Part shown: one piece after another, positions 1 to 7,453 of the stretch | How positions within the stretch are numbered: position 1 is the first letter of the stretch | Layout: the number at the start of each line of letters is the position of its first letter | Source: Gammaproteobacteria bacterium | GTDB lineage: Bacteria; Pseudomonadota; Gammaproteobacteria; Steroidobacterales; Steroidobacteraceae | DNA: 11,539 nt | Direction of reading: 5' to 3' | NCBI GenBank assembly: GCA_028293725.1 | Contig: JAQGOE010000034.1 | Span: 1 to 11,539 of the forward strand | The notes under the pieces: generated by a model | What the model saw: only the letters and a program-made list of their open reading frames with translations | What the model was told of the DNA's origin: nothing | Databases searched by the model: none | Translations under genes and position numbers: made by a program

Positions 1-371
<371 letters not shown>

Positions 372-396
372 TTGTCCGCAAGCACGCGTACCAACT

Positions 397-431
397 TCGA
401 CCTGTGTCCGGTTAATTCCGGACCAGGTCGA
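397..431. other. Strong hairpin 3' of katG (14 bp, one bulge)
   Basis: The arms are TCGACCTG-T-GTCCGG (397-411) and CCGGACCAGGTCGA (418-431). They pair over 14 bp with a single bulged T at 405 and a TTAATT loop. It begins 26 bp after the katG stop, so it may end or protect the katG transcript. No U-tract follows on either strand, so it is not a textbook intrinsic terminator. Confidence 0.6.
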
Positions 432-436
432 GTAGC

Positions 437-463
437 GTTGGGAACGCCAGCGGCCTTCCCAAC
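437..463. other. Second hairpin immediately downstream
   Basis: GTTGGGAA (437-444) pairs perfectly with TTCCCAAC (456-463). After a C/C mismatch, GCC (446-448) pairs with GGC (452-454) around a 3-nt loop. It starts 6 bp after the previous hairpin. Two weaker inverted repeats follow: GCAGG-ttct-CCTGC at 473-486 and CTTTCG...CGAAAG at 521-543. No U-tract is present. Its role is unknown: RNA stability, a structured leader for the next gene, or a repeat element. Confidence 0.55.
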
Positions 464-588
464 CGTCCAGCTGCAGGTTCTCCTGCTCGTGAGCTCTCAA
501 TCCCCTGTTGCCAGAAAAAGCTTTCGACGTTGATCGGCGAAAGGCGTATACCTCCAACCCAGCTTGTCGGGTAAAGAGGGAAGGCAAA

Positions 589-2289
589 ATGAAAAGAACC
601 ATCACGGTCACGTCAATACTGCTGGCTCTTCTGTCCGTCCCGTTGCCGCTCGTCGCACAGCAATCTGTTGGTCATGCGAGAACGGGAACGCTCACACACA
701 GCGCAACGGTTGATTTGCTCCATGAGTCCGCTCCCCTGAGCCTAACACCCGCTGCACCCGTGGCTCCCCGGCAAAGGGGCGCGCGGTTGCGTCACCCAAA
801 GAACTCTGCTTCACCCAACTCTGCGCAAGCCAGCCTCGCGCTCGCTGCAGGCCGATCGCCCCAGGCGCAAGAGGCTGCTCTGACACTAGTTGATTTCGAG
901 CACTCCAAAAGCATCCTGAGCAATTTCGATGGCGTGAGCAGTCTCGACAGCGCCGTTACTAACTTCGGCGCCGAATTTGAGCCGCCTGACCAGGGACTTT
1001 GCGTCGGGAATGGATTCGTGGTCGAGGCAGTGAACTCGGCTTTTACGATTTACAGGCGTAACGGTTCCGTGGTTACCGGGCCGTTTAATGTGAACGTGCT
1101 GTTCAATGAGGGGCTGACGGAATTCACGAGCGATCCGCGCTGCTACTTTGACAAGGCGACGCACACATGGTTTGCCATCATTCTTTTTATCTCCGCCGAC
1201 AATACGGAGGCGCGCACGGACATCGCAATAAATTCATCGGGCGATCCCACCACGCCGTGGAGGGTTTACCACCTCGAAGCGACTGACGACGGCACCAGTG
1301 GCACGCCCGTTCACGTTGGCTGCCCATGTCTTGGCGATCAACCGCTGCTGGGGATCGACCGCCAGAATGTTTACATCTCCACGAATGAGTTCTCGATCCT
1401 GGGGCCGCAAGCAAACGGTGCACAGATTTATGCGGTTTCGAAGCGTGACCTGATCAAGGGCGCGACCAACGTTCACTTCGTTCATTTTGAAAATCTGACG
1501 ATTGCGGGAAATCCAGCTTTTTCAGTGCAGCCCGCCATCACGCAACCGGGGAACGGCAGCGAGGACCCCGAATATTTTCTGGCGTCACTCGATCCCACGG
1601 GAACATTCGACAACCACATCGGCGTTTGGGCACTGGCCGATCAAGAGAAAGTATCCACGGGCGGAATTCCGACGTTAACGAATACGGTGATCACCTCGGA
1701 AGTGTATGGCGTCCCGCCCCCTGCAGTGCAAGAGGGCTCCACGAGCCTGTTGGACACTGGCGATGATCGCATGCAGCAAGTCCAGTTCATCGGGGGGGAA
1801 TTGTGGGGTGCGCTGAACACAGCGCTCACTTTGCCCGGCGATCCCACGCAGCTTTCGGCCAATGCCTGGTTCGAAATTCATCCGCGAGTGCACGATCGCC
1901 AAATCACCAAGGCTGACATAACGAGGCAAGGATACGTAGCTTCAGCTGGCAATTTCCTGTCCTACCCTGCGATTCAGGTCAGCCCGAATGGAAGCGCCGC
2001 AATGGTGTTCACTCTCTCGGGTCCCAGTTTTTTCCCCAGTGCCGCGTATGCACGCATGCCTAAAGACGGGAGCTCATTCGGCCGAATCAAAGTCGCGGCA
2101 GTCGGCAGCGGTGCCTATGATCCAAGCGCCACGCGCTGGGGTGACTACTCTTTTGCCATCCTCGATCCGAGTGGTGACGGCATTTGGCTGGCAACCGAGT
2201 ACATTCCACCGCATTCAAGACAAACCGTCGACGGCCTCAGGAACTGGGGCACGCGAGTCCTCGAGGTCAGCAGCACCAGCGAGGACTGA
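589..2289 (+). CDS. Large secreted protein of unknown function
   Basis: I do not recognise a named family. The frame is open from 508, but ATG 589 is preferred: it follows a purine-rich GAGGGAAGG ribosome site and opens a classical signal peptide (MKRT, hydrophobic ILLALLSVPLPLVA, likely cleavage after Ala23). The mature protein is about 540 residues and looks extracellular or periplasmic. After a low-complexity Ala/Pro-rich linker to about residue 105, the body is rich in short beta-strand-like segments with aromatic/Gly turns (PPDQGLCVGNG, YFDKATHTWFAI, NHIGVWAL, RWGDYSFAILDPSGDGIWLA, NWGTRVLEV). This resembles a beta-propeller of the kind seen in secreted sialidase-like or WD-like proteins, but no catalytic motif was recognised. 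C-P-C near residue 246 and a Cys in the DPRCYFD segment could form disulfides. It stands alone, with katG upstream and a gene-poor stretch downstream. Confidence 0.85.
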   Translation: MKRTITVTSILLALLSVPLPLVAQQSVGHARTGTLTHSATVDLLHESAPLSLTPAAPVAPRQRGARLRHPKNSASPNSAQASLALAAGRSPQAQEAALTLVDFEHSKSILSNFDGVSSLDSAVTNFGAEFEPPDQGLCVGNGFVVEAVNSAFTIYRRNGSVVTGPFNVNVLFNEGLTEFTSDPRCYFDKATHTWFAIILFISADNTEARTDIAINSSGDPTTPWRVYHLEATDDGTSGTPVHVGCPCLGDQPLLGIDRQNVYISTNEFSILGPQANGAQIYAVSKRDLIKGATNVHFVHFENLTIAGNPAFSVQPAITQPGNGSEDPEYFLASLDPTGTFDNHIGVWALADQEKVSTGGIPTLTNTVITSEVYGVPPPAVQEGSTSLLDTGDDRMQQVQFIGGELWGALNTALTLPGDPTQLSANAWFEIHPRVHDRQITKADITRQGYVASAGNFLSYPAIQVSPNGSAAMVFTLSGPSFFPSAAYARMPKDGSSFGRIKVAAVGSGAYDPSATRWGDYSFAILDPSGDGIWLATEYIPPHSRQTVDGLRNWGTRVLEVSSTSED

Positions 2290-2728
2290 TGACTGGTGCG
2301 TAGACCTCCGACGTATGAGCGCCGGGGCCGAGCTGGAAGTTAGTCAACGGCTTTCCGTCAAGCGGCCGCACAGACCTGCCCGCAGATCCCCATCACGTGC
2401 GCTATCCACGCATTTTCGCGCGCGGGTACCCACACGCAAAAATCGATCGAGGTTATCGGCGATTCCCCTGAGCCGATCCGCACGGCGGCCTCGGTAGCGA
2501 TCCTCACGCGGCGGGTTCCACGGGTGCAAAACACGGTTAACCCGACGTCAATGTGGCGCGCGAAGTTAGACGTGCTCGTCTGTGCCAGACACGACTAGTC
2601 TCCGGGGATTTGCAGTTGTGTGAAGACAGACCTTGTGTTGCAATGTTTGAGATCTCCACTGCCAATCGTACGCAACCAGCCACGGAAGGAGTCCACACCT
2701 ACGCGCTGAGTGCGGGCTCTATTCAACA
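2290..2728. other. Gene-poor intergenic stretch
   Basis: About 440 bp with no convincing gene. Small open frames on either strand (for example 2344-2529 minus) have Arg-rich composition typical of chance frames in GC-rich DNA, and no family was recognised. No terminator with a U-tract was found after the 2289 stop. The right end carries the candidate promoter of the NYN gene. Confidence 0.5.
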
Positions 2729-2758
2729 TTGACGGGGTTTGGAAAAAAGGCCTATGAT
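2729..2758 (+). promoter_or_regulatory. Candidate sigma70 promoter of the NYN gene
   Basis: TTGACG (2729-2734) and TATGAT (2753-2758) each match the sigma70 consensus hexamers at 5 of 6 positions, with an 18-bp spacer. Initiation would fall near 2765. The -10 box contains the ATG at 2754, so that start codon could not be used from this promoter. This is a pattern match only, in a window with few other such matches. Confidence 0.4.
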
Positions 2759-3509
2759 CAGCAATAGATCCGCCCTTGGCAGTACGCCTGCTCTCACTTC
2801 TTCAGAGCTTGCCGAACCCTGGGGCTTTTTTTTGCGGCACAGTAGCCTGACGTTGACGGCCGTGCTGGTAGACGCGGGTTTTTTCCTCAAACGGGCTGCC
2901 CGCATCTATGGCCACCAAACGCCCGAGGTGGTGGCGAAGCAGTTGCACCGCATTGCCCTGGACCATCTCAACGATGAACACGGACATCGCGTCGCGCGCC
3001 TATACCGTATCTTCGTTTATGACGCGCCACCGGCGGAATGGAGAGGTCATAGGCCAATCAGCAAGCAATCCGTGGATTATGGGCGCTCAGATCCGGCTCA
3101 ATGGCGACATACATTCCATCAATGTTTGAGGAGTCTACGCAAGGTCGCTCTGCGCCTTGGGCACATACCAGCGACACGGGTGCACTGGCAACTCAAGCAG
3201 GATTCGCTCAAAGCGCTGATAGACGGCCGACGCGAGTGGATAAGCATCAGCGATGACGATTTCCGACTCGACCTTCGCCAGAAGGGAGTCGATATGCGCA
3301 TTGGACTGGATATCGCGTCCCTCGCCTACAAGGGCCAGATCAGCCAGCTTATTCTAATTTCCGGTGATTCGGATTTTGTGCCGGCGGCGAAACTCGCGCG
3401 CCGTGAGGGAATCGATTTCGTACTCGATCCGATGTGGTCCACGATCCGCTCCGACCTTCATGAGCACATCGATGGCCTCAGGAGCGTGTGCCCAAAGCCG
3501 TGCAAGTAA
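2754..3509 (+). CDS. NYN-domain (LabA/DUF88-like) PIN-fold protein
   Basis: A 251-residue protein (from ATG 2754) with the acidic motifs of the NYN family, a PIN-like fold associated with RNA cleavage or binding. Asp40 lies in VLVDAGFFLKR, the first strand motif. Asp180 and Asp186 lie in KGVDMRIGLDIASLA. SGDSDFVPAAKLARREG (about 203-219) supplies the last acidic cluster (Asp205, Asp207). The start is uncertain. TTG 2739 and ATG 2754 are both open, but both precede the likely transcription start, and family members usually begin only a few residues before VLVDAG. TTG 2853 would give M-TAVLVDAG but lacks an obvious ribosome site. The family includes cyanobacterial LabA, implicated in KaiC-dependent repression, but most members have no clock link. 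It appears monocistronic. Function beyond fold class is inferred. Confidence 0.85.
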   Translation: MISNRSALGSTPALTSSELAEPWGFFLRHSSLTLTAVLVDAGFFLKRAARIYGHQTPEVVAKQLHRIALDHLNDEHGHRVARLYRIFVYDAPPAEWRGHRPISKQSVDYGRSDPAQWRHTFHQCLRSLRKVALRLGHIPATRVHWQLKQDSLKALIDGRREWISISDDDFRLDLRQKGVDMRIGLDIASLAYKGQISQLILISGDSDFVPAAKLARREGIDFVLDPMWSTIRSDLHEHIDGLRSVCPKPCK

Positions 3510-3552
3510 AAAGTCCTAGTCGTCTTAGTAGATTCAGAATCGGCCACAGCTT

Positions 3553-3678
3553 TCAAGATCACCGTTGTTCACCATGCTCCTGGTCATGGCGATCGTCACG
3601 ACGGTGATGACAGGCCCGTTGCTCAACGTCTTCACCCGGCAGCTTACTGGCGATCGAGAGGCGTCGTGCCACCGGTGA
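3553..3678 (+). pseudogene. Remnant of a CPA2-type cation:proton antiporter, last helix
   Basis: In the plus frame ending with TGA at 3676-3678 the translation reads SRSPLFTMLLVMAIVTTVMT, then GPLLNVF and a short polar tail. The LFTM.(L/V)xMA(L/I)VTTxMT.PLL pattern is what I know from the final membrane helix of CPA2 (KefB/NhaS-type) monovalent cation:proton antiporters. Only about 40 codons remain. The frame is closed upstream by TAG at 3529, immediately after the NYN gene, so the rest of the gene is gone. The last 35 bp overlap, in antisense, the 3' end of the FAD oxidoreductase gene. The alternative is a chance hydrophobic frame, but the agreement over about 18 residues argues for a relic. 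Confidence 0.5.
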
Positions 3679-4969
3679 ATTGCGCCCGGGCCTGTTGCAG
3701 GCGGTAGCGATGCTCGCCCAGCCAGCTTATGCAGTGGCGCAATGCCGTCATGGCATAGACAAACTTGAACGCCTGCAGCCGCCGCACGACTTGCGGCGAA
3801 TCGAACAAATCGCCCGCCAACATCGAGATCACACCCTGCTCGATCTGCCAGACATTGCGTGGCTGCCGAAAGATCCGCCCCATGATCGGACTGTTGAACC
3901 GATAGATGAAAAATGCGAATCGTGCCATACCGGCCCGTTGGCGCCTTTCGAGTCTGCGCAGCAGGCGGGCCTCACGCGCCGGCTCACGAAGCGCGGTGTC
4001 GACCACCGTGGCGGCCTGCTCGGCCCCACTCATGGCGAGATAAACACCAGAAGAAAACACCGGGTCCAGAAACGCGAAAGCATCGCCGACCATCACCCAT
4101 CCCGGGCCGCCCATCTGCGTTGAGTCGTAGGAATAATTGCCGGTTACGCGCACGTCGTCACCAATCAACTCGGCATGCTCGATTCGCTTCCTCACGCCTT
4201 CGTTCTCTTTCAGGGTTTCCAGGAGGAAATCGACCGCCTTTCCCTTGCGCTGCTTCAGATAGGCAGGACGACACACTGCCCCGATGCTCATGACAGCATC
4301 CGGCAGTGGAATCATCCACATCCAACCGTGGTCGAAGCGATAGATACTGATATTGCCGGCATCCTCGCCCGGACGGCACTCGGCCCCACGAAAGTGCCCG
4401 AATATTGCAGCACTCTGGTGCTCGACGTTCTTACGGCGCAAACGCTTTTTGGACGACAGGAAAGTATCGCGGCCCGTAGCATCCACTACATACTGGGTCG
4501 TAATCCGGTAACTGTGTCCGTCCTCGGTGCGGACTTCGATGTTGCTCCGGCGAGAATCAACTTGCTCGACCGCAACCACCTCGTGGCCTTCCCGCGCATC
4601 CGCGCCTGTCGCACGTGCATGGTCGAACAACATCTTGTCAAAGTCTTGGCGCCACACCTGATACGCGTGTGGCGGACTGTTTCCAATGGCGCGCTTGAAT
4701 GCGAATGTGTTGTAGCCGCGCTCATTGTCCGCCTCGAAATCGGCGCCAGGCTTGAACACGCCCATGGCCTGGACCTTGTCCAGTACCCCGAGTCGCTCGA
4801 ACAAGGGCAGGTTCATCGGCAGCAGCGATTCGCCGATGTGAAAGCGTGGATGGTGGGCCTTCTCCAGCAGGATGACCTTGCGGCCCAGCCGGGTCAGCAG
4901 GATCGCCGCCGTACTGCCCGCCGGGCCGCCCCCCATGATGAGGACTTCGCACGCACAATCCTGGGCCAT
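3644..4969 (-). CDS. FAD-dependent oxidoreductase, halogenase-like
   Basis: A 441-residue flavoprotein (ATG 4969; GTG 4978 would add three residues) of the group that includes tryptophan-halogenase-like enzymes and geranylgeranyl-reductase-type oxidoreductases. The N-terminal dinucleotide fold carries GGGPAGSTAAILL (about 13-25) and ends in an acidic LLEK. FHIGESLLP (about 43-51) is the conserved segment after the first fold. DATGRDT (about 164-170) and GWVMVGDAFAFLDPVFSSGV (about 290-309) are FAD-contacting motifs. WMWMIP (216-221) fits the WxWxIP motif of flavin-dependent halogenases. The catalytic Lys of tryptophan halogenases cannot be assigned with confidence, so substrate and chemistry (halogenation, epoxidation or reduction) remain open. 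No flavin reductase or biosynthetic partner is present. The terminator at 5036-5060 separates it from the signalling genes, so it is probably transcribed on its own. Confidence 0.85.
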   Translation of the reverse strand: MAQDCACEVLIMGGGPAGSTAAILLTRLGRKVILLEKAHHPRFHIGESLLPMNLPLFERLGVLDKVQAMGVFKPGADFEADNERGYNTFAFKRAIGNSPPHAYQVWRQDFDKMLFDHARATGADAREGHEVVAVEQVDSRRSNIEVRTEDGHSYRITTQYVVDATGRDTFLSSKKRLRRKNVEHQSAAIFGHFRGAECRPGEDAGNISIYRFDHGWMWMIPLPDAVMSIGAVCRPAYLKQRKGKAVDFLLETLKENEGVRKRIEHAELIGDDVRVTGNYSYDSTQMGGPGWVMVGDAFAFLDPVFSSGVYLAMSGAEQAATVVDTALREPAREARLLRRLERRQRAGMARFAFFIYRFNSPIMGRIFRQPRNVWQIEQGVISMLAGDLFDSPQVVRRLQAFKFVYAMTALRHCISWLGEHRYRLQQARAQFTGGTTPLDRQ

Positions 4970-5035
4970 GAGGCTCACACTCGAGTCTAAAACCCCAAAC
5001 GATACCCCATCGGTGCCGAATTGTCCTGTGACAGC

Positions 5036-5060
5036 AAAAACGCACCCGCGCCGCCGGGTG
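5036..5060 (-). terminator. Intrinsic terminator after the GGDEF gene
   Basis: Read on the minus strand, CACCCG pairs with CGGGTG (5060-5055 with 5048-5043) around a 6-nt GC loop. CG and five T residues follow (A-run 5036-5040 on the plus strand). It starts 14 bp after the TAG stop at 5074-5076. The compact GC stem plus T-run is a good rho-independent terminator for the kinase-GGDEF unit. Confidence 0.75.
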
Positions 5061-5073
5061 TTTATAGGTCAGT

Positions 5074-6420
5074 CTAGGGTGTGAGCTGCTGAAAAAACTG
5101 ATAGTTGCCGCGCCCCCGGGCCTTGGCGTTGAGCAGCGCAGTGTCAGCATTCTTCAAGAGTGTCTCGGCATCCATACCGTCATTGGGATATACACCGATG
5201 CCCACGCTCACCGTGACATGCAACTCCTGATGCTCGATGCGATGGGGTGTGCTCTGAGACGCGAGTATCTTGTGTGCACTCACGGCCGCGTCCTGGCTAT
5301 GAGCAACTTCCGGGAGCAGCACCACGAATTCATCCCCACCGTAACGACTGACAGTGTCCGAGCTGCGCACGCAAGTCACCAGACGTTGTGCGATTGACTT
5401 TAGAAGCCGATCGCCGATCGCATGACCGCGGGTATCGTTGATGTGCTTGAAGCGGTCCACATCCACAAATAGCGCAGCAAGTGCTGTGTGATGACGGTGT
5501 GCCGATGCCATCGCCTGCGTCAGCCGGTCGTTCAGCAACATGCGGTTGGGCAACTCGGTCAGAAAGTCGTGTTGGGCCAAATATGACATTCTGAGCGACA
5601 TCGCGCGCGCCGCACTCACGTCGTGGAAAACAATCACGGCGCCGATCACCTGGCCGCGCCGGTCGTGAATGGGAGCAGCCGTATCCTCGATGGCCGATTC
5701 ATACCCGTCGCGGCGGATCAGGACGCAATTTGCGCTCAGGCCGACGGTCCTGTTATGCAGGATCGCCATCGCGAGAGGATTCAAAGCAGGTTCGCGGCTG
5801 TCACCATCGATGAGCCGCAGCACCTCCTGCAGCGGCCGTCCAGATGCCTCCTGCCGCGACCAGCCCGTCATACTTTCCGCGACCGGATTGAGATAGGTGA
5901 TGTTGCCTGCGACGTTGATGCTGATGACCGCATCGCCGATCGAGGCCAGCGTGACCTGCGCACGCTCCGTCTCCAGGAACAGCGCCTGGGCGTTGGCTGA
6001 CCGCTCGAGCATGCTGGCCAGGGCCTTTGGCATCGAATAACCGTCGAGTCGCTCCTCCAGCAGATAGTCTTGCGCTCCGCGCTGGACCGCAAGCCTCGCG
6101 ACATTCTCGTCGCACGAGCGGCTCAAGACCAGGATCGGAACGTCCGGCCGTGTACGGAACAGCGTGTCGAAGGTCTCGATTCCCCGGCTATCGGCGAGGA
6201 AAAGGCCGACCACGATCGCTGCGATTTCCCCTTCCCGTGGGTCGCCCAATCGTTCGATAGCGGCTGCGCATCGACTGACCCATTCGACGTTGAATGGACC
6301 GTCGCGTGAGTCGGACAGCGAGCGCCGAACGGCCTTGGCTTCCGCGGCGTCCGCCAGGACGAGAAGTATATTCCGAGACACCGCGCTCGCTGCACTAATC
6401 ACCGCGGGGGCGCCGGCCAC
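5074..6420 (-). CDS. Pseudo-receiver-PAS-GGDEF diguanylate cyclase
   Basis: A 448-residue cytosolic signalling protein predicted to make cyclic di-GMP. The receiver-like domain (about 16-140) has the usual ending (PDVPILVLS...GAQDYLLEERLDG), but the phosphoacceptor Asp is replaced by Gly72 (IVVGLFLADSRGIETF), the conserved Lys by Glu122, and the N-terminal acidic pair is eroded. It is therefore probably not phosphorylated. A PAS domain (about 150-272; ISINVAGNITYLNPVAESMTGWS) follows, then a GGDEF domain (about 280-445). The GGDEF domain has an intact active site (YGGDEF at 360-365), the FVDVDRFKHIND metal/substrate region, and an RxxD inhibitory site (352-355), so activity and product feedback are expected. 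The GTG start lies 9 bp after the kinase stop with only a weak ribosome site, which suggests coupling to the kinase gene. The intrinsic terminator follows the stop. Confidence 0.92.
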   Translation of the reverse strand: MAGAPAVISAASAVSRNILLVLADAAEAKAVRRSLSDSRDGPFNVEWVSRCAAAIERLGDPREGEIAAIVVGLFLADSRGIETFDTLFRTRPDVPILVLSRSCDENVARLAVQRGAQDYLLEERLDGYSMPKALASMLERSANAQALFLETERAQVTLASIGDAVISINVAGNITYLNPVAESMTGWSRQEASGRPLQEVLRLIDGDSREPALNPLAMAILHNRTVGLSANCVLIRRDGYESAIEDTAAPIHDRRGQVIGAVIVFHDVSAARAMSLRMSYLAQHDFLTELPNRMLLNDRLTQAMASAHRHHTALAALFVDVDRFKHINDTRGHAIGDRLLKSIAQRLVTCVRSSDTVSRYGGDEFVVLLPEVAHSQDAAVSAHKILASQSTPHRIEHQELHVTVSVGIGVYPNDGMDAETLLKNADTALLNAKARGRGNYQFFQQLTP

Positions 6421-6429
6421 AACGACGCT

Positions 6430-7281
6430 CTAAGTTTCCATGGGCAGACAAACGGTGAACTCGCTTCCCTGCCCGAGTCCGGCGCTCGCCCCCGTCACGC
6501 TTCCCCCGTGCAACTCGACCAGGTTGCGAACCAACGCAAGCCCGATGCCGAGCCCCGATTGAGAGCGCGGCGCTGCTTCATCCGCTTGCCTGAAAAAACC
6601 GAACAACCGCGGGAGCACCTCCGGCGCGATACCGATCCCCGTGTCTCGGACGCGAACGACGGCCTCACCGTCTCGCATATGCACCGTTACCGTCAACTCG
6701 CCACCCATGTCCGTGTACTTCGATGCGTTGGCGAGCAGATTCACGAACACCTGCTCCAGCCGCCCAGGGTCGGCGTACAACCACACGGGCCCGTCCGGGA
6801 ACGCGGTGGCCAGTCGGTGATTACGCTGTTCGATGTCCGATTCGAGCGTTTGGATTGCCTTGTTCAGGACGTCGCGCAGATCTATCCGTTCGCGCTTCAG
6901 GTGCAGGCACCCGTGAGTGATCCTGGATACGTCCAGAAGGTCATCGACGAGTCGGGTCATTCGGCGGACCTGCCGCTCGATCATCGCTTCTATCGTCTGC
7001 GGTGCAGGAGTGCCCTCCGACCGATGGCTCAGAAGACGGATACCATTGTGGATCGCCGCAAGGGGGTTCCGCAGCTCATGACCGAGTATCGCCAGAAACT
7101 CGTCCTTGCGGCGGTTGGCGACGGTCAGCTCCTCCACTCGCAATCGCGCCTGGCACAGTGTGTACGAGGCATTACTGCAGACAGCGCTGTCTATCGTTCT
7201 GGCGTACCTGGGGGGATAGATGTTATGGACGCTCTCGCCGTTGATCTGCGCCTGCTGGCCCCACCATCTCACATCGCTCAT
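6430..7281 (-). CDS. Soluble histidine kinase (HisKA-HATPase_c)
   Basis: A 283-residue kinase without membrane segments or a recognisable sensor domain. Residues 1-55 are unassigned and end in a short helical linker. The dimerisation/phosphotransfer region carries DEFLAILGHELRNPLAAI with the phosphoacceptor His68. The ATPase domain has the N box (NLLANASKY, Asn185), G1 DTGIGIA (213-219), an F-box-like LFGFFRQ (226-232) and G2 GLGIGLAL (243-250). All catalytic motifs look intact. ATG 7281 is supported by a strong GGAGG four bases upstream. The gene begins 172 bp after the PAS-Crp gene and ends 9 bp before the GGDEF gene. Its phosphorylation partner is unclear, because the adjacent receiver lacks its Asp. 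Unlike cyanobacterial SasA it has no KaiB-like N-terminal domain. Confidence 0.93.
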   Translation of the reverse strand: MSDVRWWGQQAQINGESVHNIYPPRYARTIDSAVCSNASYTLCQARLRVEELTVANRRKDEFLAILGHELRNPLAAIHNGIRLLSHRSEGTPAPQTIEAMIERQVRRMTRLVDDLLDVSRITHGCLHLKRERIDLRDVLNKAIQTLESDIEQRNHRLATAFPDGPVWLYADPGRLEQVFVNLLANASKYTDMGGELTVTVHMRDGEAVVRVRDTGIGIAPEVLPRLFGFFRQADEAAPRSQSGLGIGLALVRNLVELHGGSVTGASAGLGQGSEFTVCLPMET

Positions 7282-7365
7282 AGACCCTCCCGTTGCAATA
7301 TCGGCTGGTCAGGTAGGTAGCGGCGAGGAGTACTGGCCCGCGCCGAACCCCCCTCTAGGATCGCA

Positions 7366-7382
7366 CGGTGCACCGGCGCCGG
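7366..7382. repeat. Two overlapping 10-bp perfect palindromes
   Basis: CGGTGCACCG (7366-7375) and CCGGCGCCGG (7373-7382) are each self-complementary and share three bases. They lie in the 172-bp gap between the PAS-Crp and kinase genes. They could be a protein-binding site or simply GC-rich coincidence. No U-tract follows, so a terminator reading is not favoured. Confidence 0.25.
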
Positions 7383-7453
7383 AAGTTCTTCTGTACGGTG
7401 GAGCGCATAGTGGCTCGGGGGCTAGACACAGGCGACCGCGCGAATGACGCCGA

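Noticed and set aside
2344..2529. Small minus-strand frame (61 codons) in the gene-poor stretch
   Set aside because: Arg-rich, no ribosome site noted, no family recognised; considered as a transposase relic but no supporting motif was seen.
4175..4990. 271-codon plus-strand open frame antisense to the FAD gene
   Set aside because: The minus strand encodes an intact flavoprotein with FAD motifs throughout this region.
6430..7281. SasA-type clock kinase
   Set aside because: The N-terminal 55 residues are too short for, and do not resemble, the KaiB-like sensor domain that defines SasA.
6508..7320. 270-codon plus-strand open frame antisense to the histidine kinase
   Set aside because: The kinase on the other strand has all catalytic boxes and a strong ribosome site; this frame has neither motifs nor a good start.
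7282..7453. Terminator between the PAS-Crp and kinase genes
   Set aside because: GC palindromes are present, but no T-run follows on the minus strand, so termination is not supported.
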